From contig JAABQD010000005.1 in assembly GCA_011391635.1 (NCBI GenBank), forward strand, positions 1-64,000: a stretch of 64,000 nucleotides of DNA, in the 5' to 3' direction. Source of the DNA: Sulfurimonas sp. (lineage in GTDB: Bacteria > Campylobacterota > Campylobacteria > Campylobacterales > Sulfurimonadaceae). Positions within the stretch are counted from its first letter, which is position 1. Each line of letters opens with the position of its first letter. A program made the translations under genes and the position numbers. Of the stretch, positions 9,132 through 16,933 are shown one piece after another. The notes below the pieces were generated by a model that had not been told where the DNA came from, did no database searches, and saw only the letters and a program-made list of their open reading frames with translations.

Positions 9132-10519
9132 TAAATCTCAATTAAATCTTGGATTGGTTGTACAACTTCTTGGCTATTGTCTGGATTTTGCATTAGCTCT
9201 TGATCATCATTACTTGGAGCTTTTGTTGCACCCTGTTTTGAACTACTTTTTGGGATAACTCTCCCTTGTGCTTTGGTCGTTGTGAATTTTGCTTCGATAC
9301 TTGGATCGGATTTTATAGAGTTTTGATCTACTCCATATACCTGATACGTGTAAGTTGTCTCAGGCTCTATTGCAGAATCTACGAAAGTGTGTCCACTTAT
9401 ACCTGTAAACTCTTCACTGTTTGAGCTAAACAAACCTTTTCTCGATTTTTTTGTCACAGTAAAATTGACAATATTCGCATCTCCGCCCATCCAGCTAAGA
9501 ATTATTTTATTATCTTCTAATCTCGCCTCAGTAATTGATAAAGCACCCATTTTACCAAGTGTTTGTCCTTGAACAGACTGTTTTGTATTGTCACTCTCAA
9601 GCCCATCTCTATCCACAACACTTACACGATAAAAATAATTTTTCCCATCTTCATTGATAGACTCAATAAGTGAAGTCTCTTTCGTGCGTTTAAGAAGTTT
9701 ATAACTTCCATCGAGCTTATCAGATTTATAAACACTATATCCACTAAAATCTTCCGCATCTGTTGGTGTCCAAGTAACTTTGATTCTTTTTGGTAAATCT
9801 CTTGTTGCTGTGATTTCTGTAACACCTATTGGTAGTACTTTTGTCGTTGTTGTTACTTCCATACTTGGTGCAGAGGTAACACCCTCATAGGTTAAAACAC
9901 GAATGCGATACTTATAGACATGCCCATCTTCCAATTTTGTGTCTATGTACTCTATGTTTGTGCGTCCTTCAACTGTTGCAATTTTCTCCCAATCCGTATC
10001 TTCGAGAGTGCTTCGCTCTATAATATAGGCTTTAATTAACTTACTTTCATGAGGCTTCCAGATAATTTTTGCACTTCGTGGCATACTTTGAGCTGTATGC
10101 ACCCATGGTACAGATTTAATTGGAGCAAGAGAACTTACTACAGTAGGTCTGCTCTTTTGTGACTCTGTTGTATCTGAGAATGTTTTGAATGAGTAACTAT
10201 ATTTTGTGTCTGGTTCTATTTTTGTATCGACATAATGTGTAGCAAAGCGACTTTCAATAGTATCATAATACTCTTGTTGCGGTTCACCCTTTCTCATAAT
10301 TTGTCTATAAACATACACACCTTTGACTCTTGGATCATTGATACTTTGCCACTCAAATGCGATAGAGCTTGTATCAACAAAAACTCCATTTTGTGTTAAT
10401 GTAACAACTGGAAGTGTTCCATCTAACTGTGCTTTGTCACTTGGTCTAGGTTTATTAGAACAACCATTAAGAATGAGGAGTGAAACTGTGCAGAATGTAG
10501 CGAGTGTCCATAACTTCAT
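9131..10519 (-). CDS. Fibronectin type III repeat lipoprotein
   Basis: The signal peptide ends in a lipobox (LLILNGC, Cys about residue 20), followed by a run of fibronectin type III domains: '[13 protein letters not shown]', '[25 protein letters not shown]' and '[14 protein letters not shown]' mark successive B/C-strand units, with [15 protein letters not shown] and YTYQVYGV as repeat ends. About four FN3 units fill residues 40-410, then a low-complexity Ser/Gln/Pro tail. It is probably an outer-membrane or periplasmic binding or scaffold lipoprotein; the ligand is unknown. GGAG 7-8 nt before the ATG supports this start although it lies 53 nt inside the upstream pseudouridine synthase gene. 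Confidence 0.8.
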   Translation of the reverse strand: MKLWTLATFCTVSLLILNGCSNKPRPSDKAQLDGTLPVVTLTQNGVFVDTSSIAFEWQSINDPRVKGVYVYRQIMRKGEPQQEYYDTIESRFATHYVDTKIEPDTKYSYSFKTFSDTTESQKSRPTVVSSLAPIKSVPWVHTAQSMPRSAKIIWKPHESKLIKAYIIERSTLEDTDWEKIATVEGRTNIEYIDTKLEDGHVYKYRIRVLTYEGVTSAPSMEVTTTTKVLPIGVTEITATRDLPKRIKVTWTPTDAEDFSGYSVYKSDKLDGSYKLLKRTKETSLIESINEDGKNYFYRVSVVDRDGLESDNTKQSVQGQTLGKMGALSITEARLEDNKIILSWMGGDANIVNFTVTKKSRKGLFSSNSEEFTGISGHTFVDSAIEPETTYTYQVYGVDQNSIKSDPSIEAKFTTTKAQGRVIPKSSSKQGATKAPSNDDQELMQNPDNSQEVVQPIQDLIEI

Positions 10520-11438
10520 CTATTTGCTCCTTTGTAAATTTAGAATCTATATAATTTTTAACTGTTTTATCAAGCTCGGCTACAAAAAATAGCTTCTCTT
10601 TTGTTGTTGGATGAATGAAATATATTACATATGCGTGGAGCAAAATTCGTTCCGATTTCTCCTCTTTTGGGCTTAATGCATAAATATGATCACCAATAAT
10701 ATGTCGATTAAGTGTCTCTAAGTGAACACGAATTTGATGCGTTCTTCCTGTAAAAAGTTTACATGCTATCAATTGACTCTTCTCATCCTCTGAGAGTGCC
10801 AAAGTATGAAACACTGTTTTTGCATATTTTCCACTCTCTACACATGCCATCTTCAATCGATTCGAGGCACTTCTGCCAATACTTTTTTCAATCGTTGTGC
10901 TATCTTCTTTGAGAGGTGGAGTTATTACTGCGATGTAGTATCTTCCCATACTTTTATCTTGAAGCTGTGCTGATAAAAACTCATGTGCTTCATTATTTTT
11001 TGCAATTACCATTGCACCACTCGTACCCTTATCAAGTCTATGAACGATACCATGTCTCTCTTCACCGCTCAAAGTGGACAATCGTATCCCTTTGTGTTTG
11101 AGCCAATCTACTAGAGTTGCCTCTTTTACACTTGGTGCTGGATGCACAGTGACGCCACTTGGTTTATTGATAACTAAAACAGCTTCATCTTCATAAAGAA
11201 CTTCTACATCAAAATCTACCGCCAAAGCTTTTTCTATCTTGGCATGTGGAAACTCTACTTTAATTATTTGTTCTAGCTTTAGTTTAACACCTGGACGCGA
11301 GATGAGTTTATTATCCACATAGACACACTCTTGTTTAATAAGTTGAGCGATTTGTGAACGAGTTTGCCCTATTTGCGAAGCTAAAAAAGTGTCTAATCGT
11401 TCTGTTGTATCGCTTACATAGCTTTTTATATCGCTCAT
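10467..11438 (-). CDS. RluA-family 23S rRNA pseudouridine synthase (RluD-like)
   Basis: An N-terminal S4 RNA-binding domain (about residues 12-70, ERLDTFLASQIGQTRSQIAQLIKQ) is followed by the RluA catalytic domain with HGIVHRLDKGTSGAMVIAKN, whose Asp is the nucleophile. LFTGRTHQIRVHLETLNRHIIGD is the second signature. At 323 aa with S4, RluD (U1911/1915/1917 of 23S rRNA) is the nearest assignment, but RluC-type specificity cannot be excluded. It opens the run that continues through the FN3 lipoprotein, trmB and ftsEX. One DUS-like word encodes FPHAKIEK. Confidence 0.88.
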   Translation of the reverse strand: MSDIKSYVSDTTERLDTFLASQIGQTRSQIAQLIKQECVYVDNKLISRPGVKLKLEQIIKVEFPHAKIEKALAVDFDVEVLYEDEAVLVINKPSGVTVHPAPSVKEATLVDWLKHKGIRLSTLSGEERHGIVHRLDKGTSGAMVIAKNNEAHEFLSAQLQDKSMGRYYIAVITPPLKEDSTTIEKSIGRSASNRLKMACVESGKYAKTVFHTLALSEDEKSQLIACKLFTGRTHQIRVHLETLNRHIIGDHIYALSPKEEKSERILLHAYVIYFIHPTTKEKLFFVAELDKTVKNYIDSKFTKEQIDEVMDTRYILHSFTPHS

Positions 11439-11456
11439 TTGTGTCCCTTATTGTGA

Positions 11457-11462
11457 TACAAT
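11457..11462 (+). promoter_or_regulatory. -10 box for rodA
   Basis: TGATACAATTTC places TACAAT 28 nt before the TTG start of rodA, in the divergent gap to the pseudouridine synthase gene. Confidence 0.4.
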
Positions 11463-11490
11463 TTCATAATTTTAACTTGGAGTTACGAAT

Positions 11491-12603
11491 TTGTGGAGAT
11501 TTGATAAGCATATTTTATCACAATTTGACTTTTTTTCCATCATTTTAATCATCCCGCTTGTCTTAACTTCGAATTGGCTCATCTCTGAAGCTGTTCCAAT
11601 GCTTGCACAAAAACAGATTGCCTATATTGGCGTATCTTTGTTATTTTTTATTTTTATACTTTTTTTGCCTATACGACGCATGAATTGGCTTATTCCACTT
11701 ATTTATTGGCTTAGTATCGCTCTCTTGCTAGGAGTTGAATTTTTTGGACACTCACGACTCGGTGCACAGAGATGGATAGATATACCCTTTATCAATGCAA
11801 CTATTCAACCTTCTGAATTTGTCAAACCAGCACTTATTCTCATGTTAGCCTATTTGATTCAGAAAAACCCTCCTCCGCTCTACGGCTATAAACTCAAAGA
11901 TTTTTCTATCATCAGTGCATATATACTTTTGCCATTTTTTCTTATTGCAAAAGAGCCCGATTTAGGGACAGCTCTCGTACTTTTACTGATAGGATATGGT
12001 GTTTTATTTTTTGTAGGAATTCACTGGAAAATAGTAGCTGGAGTAGTCATTGTCATAGGTATAATGGCTCCTGTTACCTATGAATTTTTACTCCATGATT
12101 ACCAACGAACGAGAATCACAGATTTCGTCAGCGAAAAACCATCCTATCATGTGCAACAGTCAATTATAGCCATTGGTTCGGGAGGATTTACTGGTAAGTC
12201 CAAAGAGGATGCGACACAGACACAAATGAAATTTTTACCCATCGCCACAAGTGATTTTATTTTTGCATTTTTAGTTGAGAGAGCTGGTTTTGCTGGGGCG
12301 TTGGGGGTCATTGTACTCTATATGGCCATCATACTGCATCTCATGAGTTTGAGCTACTACAATAAAGATTACTATATCAAGGTCGTGACCATATCTATCT
12401 CTTTTATGTTTTTTATTTATATGTCTGTCAATATTGCAATGACTATGGGTTTTGCCCCTGTTGTCGGAATTCCTTTACCTATGTTTAGCTATGGGGGAAG
12501 TAGTTTTATCACCTTTATCATTCTCTTTGCTATTATGCAAAATTTGATTACCTTTCGATATAGAGATATGTATGATAACCGTGGAACTAAAAGATTTGTA
12601 TAA
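11491..12603 (+). CDS. rodA: Rod-shape SEDS peptidoglycan glycosyltransferase RodA
   Basis: This is a polytopic SEDS protein of 370 aa with about ten hydrophobic segments. SEDS landmarks are GAQRWIDIPF, QPSEFVKPALILMLAY, AKEPDLGTALVLL and GIPLPMFSYGGSSF. RodA polymerises lipid II in the elongasome; the FtsW division paralogue is the alternative, but the 370-aa length and RWIDIPF fit RodA better. The TTG start is preceded by GGAG about 9 nt upstream. It is followed after 25 nt by an unrelated response regulator gene. Confidence 0.9.
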   Translation: MWRFDKHILSQFDFFSIILIIPLVLTSNWLISEAVPMLAQKQIAYIGVSLLFFIFILFLPIRRMNWLIPLIYWLSIALLLGVEFFGHSRLGAQRWIDIPFINATIQPSEFVKPALILMLAYLIQKNPPPLYGYKLKDFSIISAYILLPFFLIAKEPDLGTALVLLLIGYGVLFFVGIHWKIVAGVVIVIGIMAPVTYEFLLHDYQRTRITDFVSEKPSYHVQQSIIAIGSGGFTGKSKEDATQTQMKFLPIATSDFIFAFLVERAGFAGALGVIVLYMAIILHLMSLSYYNKDYYIKVVTISISFMFFIYMSVNIAMTMGFAPVVGIPLPMFSYGGSSFITFIILFAIMQNLITFRYRDMYDNRGTKRFV

Positions 12604-12628
12604 CTTTTTAACCCTCTAAGAAATAAAA

Positions 12629-14311
12629 ATGCAGCCCACCCATGTACTCGTAATAGACGATAGCAAACTCATCACAAAACTTGTCACAAAAGCTCTTCTG
12701 ACAAATAAAATAAAAAATCATCACTTTACCCCAGAGAATATTTATATTGCACATGATGGGATGCAAGCTTTTGAAATTTTAGGAAAAAATAAAAATATCT
12801 CCCTTGTCATCTCAGATGTCATGATGCCTATACTCAACGGTGAAGAGCTTATAGAGATATTAATTGATATTGGCAAAATCGATAGTTTAGAGTTGTATTT
12901 TATTACAACTCCCAATGTTGCAACTAGTATGAGTCCAACCAGCAAAGAGTACAGTGTGGGAATTATTCATAAGCCATTTAATGACATCACTTTTTGCGAA
13001 CAAGTCAATATCCTCCAATTGCAATATAAGACAAAAGTACAAAAGCAAACGGAGATAAAACTCGTTCACGAGAAACAAAAAAGACATATTTGCACATGGA
13101 TAGATAGTTACTTTGCACAAAAAGGGTTCATACTCTCGACACAAATACTTCTTCCCTTTGTAGAATCCGAATTCAAACACTACAACACTATTGATAATGA
13201 TGAACTCTATATGATGCTAAGCTCCATCCTAGAAAACTATTTTGCAGAGATAAAAAGTGAAAATATTATCGATTTTGGAGTGCTTCGCGAGATATATAAC
13301 TCTTGGCATAAGCCTGATGCATACAGCTCTCTGGATTTAGAAAATAATTTTCAAGATATCATTACACATGCCAAAGAGATTCTTGAAGATACTTCTACAA
13401 AAGAGGAGATACAATATGCTCTTATCCATCCTATCAATCACATCTTATCTCTTGCTAAAAAAAATATAAAGCATACAATTCCTCTCTGTTATGATGACTT
13501 TTTTCCCTATTTTTTTGACTTAATAGAGCTACTTTCCAAACTAGATGCAAATTTTCAAACGAAGCGTGTTTTAGCACTCATAAGCCATATCGATGAAATT
13601 CAAAATATGAAAAGCAAAATATTTAACTATACAGATGCTTCAAAAATTGTAGAGGTATTTCCTATTTTTAAAGAAAACAAGAAAACTCTCTCTTTATTAC
13701 AACACCATTTTAAGCATTTTTATAATCAAATTCAAAATGAACTTGTTCCCTATTATGTTTATGAAGTCAATAGTACACTTTGGAATCAAGCAAAAAGTAC
13801 ACCTGTTATTGCAAATTATTTAAAAGAAAAACTCAAAAATAAAATGCCAAATACTCATAATGCTCTCTACTATTTTAAAAAAATAGAAAAAGAAGAGATG
13901 AAAAAATTTATAAAATATGACAAAGTCAAAATTGGAATCCTCAGTAACAATAGAGAACTATTAAGTATTTTCAAGAATAAACTTACTGAACATTTGCCTC
14001 TATTGGAAATTTCAGTCCATACGAACGCTGCCATACTTCAAAGTAGTATGAGCATCACGCAGTACAATACGCTCATAATAGATTTAGATTTCCAAGATAC
14101 AGTTTTTAATAATGGACTACAACTTTTTAATTACTTTCAAAAAAAAGTTCCACCCACACTCGAAATTACTAATAATAAAGGAATATATTTTTTAGCATCT
14201 GCAAAACAGGTAGAAGTATTACATAAAAAAGCAACTAAAACAGACTATAATATACTCTTAAAACCTATAAATGAAAAAAATATTTACAATAAAATGTTTT
14301 GGGAATCATAA
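12629..14311 (+). CDS. Double-receiver protein (REC - helical region - degenerate REC)
   Basis: Residues 5-125 are a canonical receiver: VLVIDDSKLI acidic pair, phospho-Asp in LVISDVMMPILNG, and Lys in GIIHKPF. Residues 140-410 are helical with no domain I recognise. Residues 425-555 look like a second receiver with the fold's ends intact (KIGILSNNRELL, NTLIIDLDFQ, ILLKPINEKN) but without the acidic pair. No DNA-binding, GGDEF or HD domain is present, so output is probably by protein-protein contact. The bacteriohemerythrin gene follows after 51 nt and may be functionally linked. Confidence 0.7.
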   Translation: MQPTHVLVIDDSKLITKLVTKALLTNKIKNHHFTPENIYIAHDGMQAFEILGKNKNISLVISDVMMPILNGEELIEILIDIGKIDSLELYFITTPNVATSMSPTSKEYSVGIIHKPFNDITFCEQVNILQLQYKTKVQKQTEIKLVHEKQKRHICTWIDSYFAQKGFILSTQILLPFVESEFKHYNTIDNDELYMMLSSILENYFAEIKSENIIDFGVLREIYNSWHKPDAYSSLDLENNFQDIITHAKEILEDTSTKEEIQYALIHPINHILSLAKKNIKHTIPLCYDDFFPYFFDLIELLSKLDANFQTKRVLALISHIDEIQNMKSKIFNYTDASKIVEVFPIFKENKKTLSLLQHHFKHFYNQIQNELVPYYVYEVNSTLWNQAKSTPVIANYLKEKLKNKMPNTHNALYYFKKIEKEEMKKFIKYDKVKIGILSNNRELLSIFKNKLTEHLPLLEISVHTNAAILQSSMSITQYNTLIIDLDFQDTVFNNGLQLFNYFQKKVPPTLEITNNKGIYFLASAKQVEVLHKKATKTDYNILLKPINEKNIYNKMFWES

Positions 14312-14362
14312 GATACTTCAACTCTTTTTAGGCTCTCACTAAAACTATTCCAAGGGGACACA

Positions 14363-14812
14363 ATGCCAGCGAATCAATCTATATTATGGGATAATGCGTA
14401 CAGTTTAGGTATCCAAGAGATAGATATACAACACAAAAAATTATTTGAAATTGTTAATAGACTCTATGCTTTAGATGAAGAACATAGCACAAAAGAGGAA
14501 CTCAAAACTATTTTATATGAATTTAGCGACTATATGCGTACACACTTCAAAGATGAAGAGGAGTATATGAATTCTATACACTTCCCTGAACTGAGTGAAC
14601 ATAAAAATATTCATGAAACTATCATACAACATCTTGCAGAACTTATCAAAACACCAGCAAGATTAGGAATCATAAAAACAAAAATGAAAGTTTTAGCCAA
14701 ACATACGCTTATAGACCATATCATGCATGAAGATATTAAAATAAAACTCTTTAAGCTCTCCGATAAAACAAAACAAAATAAAATAGATGAAGAGATATTT
14801 GAGTTGGCTTAA
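14363..14812 (+). CDS. Bacteriohemerythrin
   Basis: This is a single-domain hemerythrin of 149 aa with all seven di-iron ligands visible: H24 (IDIQHKKL), H61 and E65 (RTHFKDEE), H80 and H84 (SEHKNIHET), H119 and D124 (DHIMHED). Such proteins bind O2 reversibly, for delivery, storage or sensing in microaerophiles. AGGGG lies 7 nt before the ATG. It sits 51 nt after the double-receiver gene in the same direction, so co-transcription is plausible. The C-terminus extends about 20 residues past the fourth helix. Confidence 0.92.
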   Translation: MPANQSILWDNAYSLGIQEIDIQHKKLFEIVNRLYALDEEHSTKEELKTILYEFSDYMRTHFKDEEEYMNSIHFPELSEHKNIHETIIQHLAELIKTPARLGIIKTKMKVLAKHTLIDHIMHEDIKIKLFKLSDKTKQNKIDEEIFELA

Positions 14813-14885
14813 TGTCAATAAATTGAAAAAACAGTTTAGTAAAAATTATTGTGATTGAAATGAATATTTTGGAGATGAAAGGTAG

Positions 14886-14962
14886 TGGCGCGGTGGACGG
14901 GACTCGAACCCGCGACCCCCTGCGTGACAGGCAGGTATTCTAACCAACTGAACTACCACCGC
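14886..14962 (-). tRNA. tRNA-Asp (GTC), copy 1
   Basis: Read on the minus strand, the 7-bp acceptor GCGGTGG/CCACCGC, discriminator G and encoded CCA are present, with anticodon GTC in the CCTGTCACG context. It is identical over its length to the copy at 15273-15349 and is the last gene of the tRNA operon. Confidence 0.97.
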
Positions 14963-14975
14963 GCATATAATAAAA

Positions 14976-15144
14976 AAAAACTTGTATTTTTTGATAGATG
15001 TGCTAAGGTTGAAGCGAAGCATACTAAAAGTATGTGAGTTTCAGGCTTTGTGCATATATCACAAAATATGGTGGGCATTACAGGACTCGAACCTGTGACA
15101 TCTACCTTGTAAGGGTAGCGCTCTACCAACTGAGCTAAACGCCC
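14976..15144. repeat. 169-bp duplicated tRNA-Val plus spacer block, copy 1
   Basis: This block recurs at 15386-15554 with only two mismatches (one in a 3-nt hairpin loop, one A/G). It contains tRNA-Val and a spacer of about 93 bp with a CATACT/AGTATG hairpin at 15020-15034. The spacer is as conserved as the tRNA itself. Confidence 0.85.
15069..15144 (-). tRNA. tRNA-Val (TAC), copy 1
   Basis: Acceptor GGGCGTT/AATGCCC, anticodon stem CTACC/GGTAG with loop CTTACAA (anticodon TAC), discriminator A and encoded CCA. Identical to the copy at 15479-15554. Confidence 0.97.
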
Positions 15145-15162
15145 TTTAAAAACACCAAAAAA

Positions 15163-15238
15163 TGGCGACCCCTAAAGGATTTGAACCTCTGTCCCTACCA
15201 TGAAGTGATAGTGTCCTTGGCCACTAGACGAAAGGGTC
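15163..15238 (-). tRNA. tRNA-Glu (TTC)
   Basis: Acceptor GACCCTT/AGGGGTC (with one G-T pair), TCGTCTAGTGGC D-arm typical of tRNA-Glu, anticodon loop ACTTCAT (TTC), discriminator G and encoded CCA. Single copy here, sitting between the two Asp-Val units. Confidence 0.96.
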
Positions 15239-15272
15239 ACTTTCATAAACAATAAGGTTTATAACAAAAAAA

Positions 15273-15349
15273 TGGCGCGGTGGACGGGACTCGAACCCGC
15301 GACCCCCTGCGTGACAGGCAGGTATTCTAACCAACTGAACTACCACCGC
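15273..15349 (-). tRNA. tRNA-Asp (GTC), copy 2
   Basis: Same sequence as the tRNA at 14886-14962: acceptor GCGGTGG, anticodon GTC, encoded CCA. Confidence 0.97.
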
Positions 15350-15385
15350 GTATATAAAAAATTTGTCTTTCATTAATATTTAAAG

Positions 15386-15554
15386 AAAAACTTGTATTTT
15401 TTGATAGATGTGCTAAGGTTGAAGCGAAGCATACTACAAGTATGTGAGTTTCAAGCTTTGTGCATATATCACAAAATATGGTGGGCATTACAGGACTCGA
15501 ACCTGTGACATCTACCTTGTAAGGGTAGCGCTCTACCAACTGAGCTAAACGCCC
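15386..15554. repeat. 169-bp duplicated tRNA-Val plus spacer block, copy 2
   Basis: Second copy of the block at 14976-15144, offset 410 bp. The neighbouring tRNA-Asp copies are offset 387 bp because the short Asp-side linker differs in length (about 13 versus 36 nt). Confidence 0.85.
15479..15554 (-). tRNA. tRNA-Val (TAC), copy 2
   Basis: Same sequence as the tRNA at 15069-15144, and part of the 169-bp block shared with it. Separated from tRNA-Lys by 15 nt. Confidence 0.97.
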
Positions 15555-15569
15555 ATAAATCGAACTTTA

Positions 15570-15645
15570 TGGTGTCCTGTGATGGATTCGAACCATCGGC
15601 CACATCATTAAAAGTGACGTGCTCTACCAGCTGAGCTAACAAGAC
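15570..15645 (-). tRNA. tRNA-Lys (TTT)
   Basis: Acceptor GTCTTGT/ACAGGAC, anticodon stem CGTCA/TGATG with loop CTTTTAA (anticodon TTT), discriminator A and encoded CCA. First gene of the tRNA operon, 28 nt after its -10 box. Confidence 0.96.
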
Positions 15646-15673
15646 ATTTTCCTCTATTTCTTAAGAGGTCGAA

Positions 15674-15702
15674 ATTATAGGCAAATAGATTTTGTTTGTC
15701 AA
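15674..15702 (-). promoter_or_regulatory. Consensus sigma-70 promoter of the tRNA operon
   Basis: On the minus strand, a perfect TTGACA (15697-15702) and a perfect TATAAT (15674-15679) are separated by exactly 17 nt. This is the strongest promoter I see in the window and the only one with a full -35. It reads into tRNA-Lys and the five tRNAs behind it. Confidence 0.85.
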
Positions 15703-15718
15703 GTTTTTGCCATTAAAT

Positions 15719-16807
15719 TTAGAAAAATAACTCTTTGTCTATGAGAATAAGCATTTTGATAGCATATAATACACTTTGATGTTGTATATAGTTTCTATCG
15801 CCCTTTAAATTCAAATGTACTTCTTTGTGTTTTGTCCTACTTCTTACCCCGATAAAGACAGTTCCAACGGGTTTAAGAGGAGTTCCACCACCCTCTCCTG
15901 CTATGCCACTAATGGAGAGAGCATAATCCGAATGACTCACATTCATAGCACCTTCACTCATTTGTGAAACGATTTCCGCACTTACTGCACCAAACTCTTC
16001 TATAGAGTTATGTTCAACACCGAGCCAATTCTCTTTGAGTTCATTCGAATATGTGACAAGTGTGCCATCCACGATTTTTGATGCCCCATTGTTTTTTGTA
16101 AAATAGTAGCTCAAAAGCCCGCCTGTACAACTCTCAGCAAATGAAACTTTTTTTTGATTTTTTGAAAGAGTTTCTATAATATACTGCACAATATTTGATG
16201 CAGATATCAAATTATTTGGTATGAGCTGTTTTGCAGAATTGATAAACTTCGAGATATTTCCATATTTTTTACTCTCTATGTCTATTCGAAGCCATCCATC
16301 TACCAAGATGAGAATATCAAGTGTTACATCATACATTTGTGCTATTGGAGTAAGAATTGCCAAAGCACTCTCTTTGTCTTCATCAAAAATATGAATTACC
16401 GCATTCGACTCTTTTTTTTGTATCAGCACCTCTGGGAATTCTTGCATTTCATCTACATGCATCACATTAATAACAGAATTTTGATACTCCAAAAGATAAC
16501 TTCCATCTTCATATATTGAACTATTCGAGGGAATAAGCATATTTTCTTTGAGAATTTGATTATCACTTGTAACTGTACTTATAAGTTTACCAATTGTTGA
16601 AAAATTTTGTTTTGTCGTAACTATCACTAGTTTTGTAGTGGAGTGAATCTCTTTTTCTAGGTATAAAAAAAGTGAATTATCATTCTCTTTAAAATAGGTG
16701 ACTTGTGTTATATAGTTCGTATTTTGTTCTACTTTTCTTATGACATATTCTCTCAAAGATGTATTGTGTAAAAACTTATTTCCTATAAATAAAAGATGTA
16801 ATTTCAT
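15719..16807 (-). CDS. CinA-like protein with PncC-type C-terminal domain
   Basis: The C-terminal 160 residues are a clear CinA/PncC nicotinamide-nucleotide amidohydrolase domain: SFAESCTGGLLSYYFTK, FGAVSAEIVSQMSEGA and ALSISGIAGEGGGTPLKPVGTVF. The N-terminal 200 residues sit where CinA has its MoaB-like pyrophosphatase domain, but only faint traces remain (LFIGNKFLHNTSLREYVI). It is 362 aa, against about 410-420 for standard CinA. The deamidase activity (NMN recycling) is likely; a pyrophosphatase activity is doubtful. cinA is competence-linked in some Gram-positives, but nothing here shows that. Confidence 0.8.
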   Translation of the reverse strand: MKLHLLFIGNKFLHNTSLREYVIRKVEQNTNYITQVTYFKENDNSLFLYLEKEIHSTTKLVIVTTKQNFSTIGKLISTVTSDNQILKENMLIPSNSSIYEDGSYLLEYQNSVINVMHVDEMQEFPEVLIQKKESNAVIHIFDEDKESALAILTPIAQMYDVTLDILILVDGWLRIDIESKKYGNISKFINSAKQLIPNNLISASNIVQYIIETLSKNQKKVSFAESCTGGLLSYYFTKNNGASKIVDGTLVTYSNELKENWLGVEHNSIEEFGAVSAEIVSQMSEGAMNVSHSDYALSISGIAGEGGGTPLKPVGTVFIGVRSRTKHKEVHLNLKGDRNYIQHQSVLYAIKMLILIDKELFF

Positions 16808-16895
16808 GCTGTTGGAGCCTCTTCAAACTAGATTCATTTTGGTTATTGTAGCACCTTTCATTCCTCTTTAAAGAAGCTTTTAAACCCTTTAGAGA

Positions 16896-16901
16896 TATAA
16901 T
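16896..16901 (+). promoter_or_regulatory. -10 box for ileS
   Basis: AGAGATATAATGC places TATAAT 33 nt before the ileS ATG in the divergent gap to the CinA-like gene. Confidence 0.5.
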
Positions 16902-16933
16902 GCAAAACTTTTTACATAATTTTCGAGGTACAG

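Noticed and set aside
15327-15539. 70-aa minus-strand ORF
   Set aside because: It runs across tRNA-Asp, the spacer and tRNA-Val; it is a chance frame through RNA genes.
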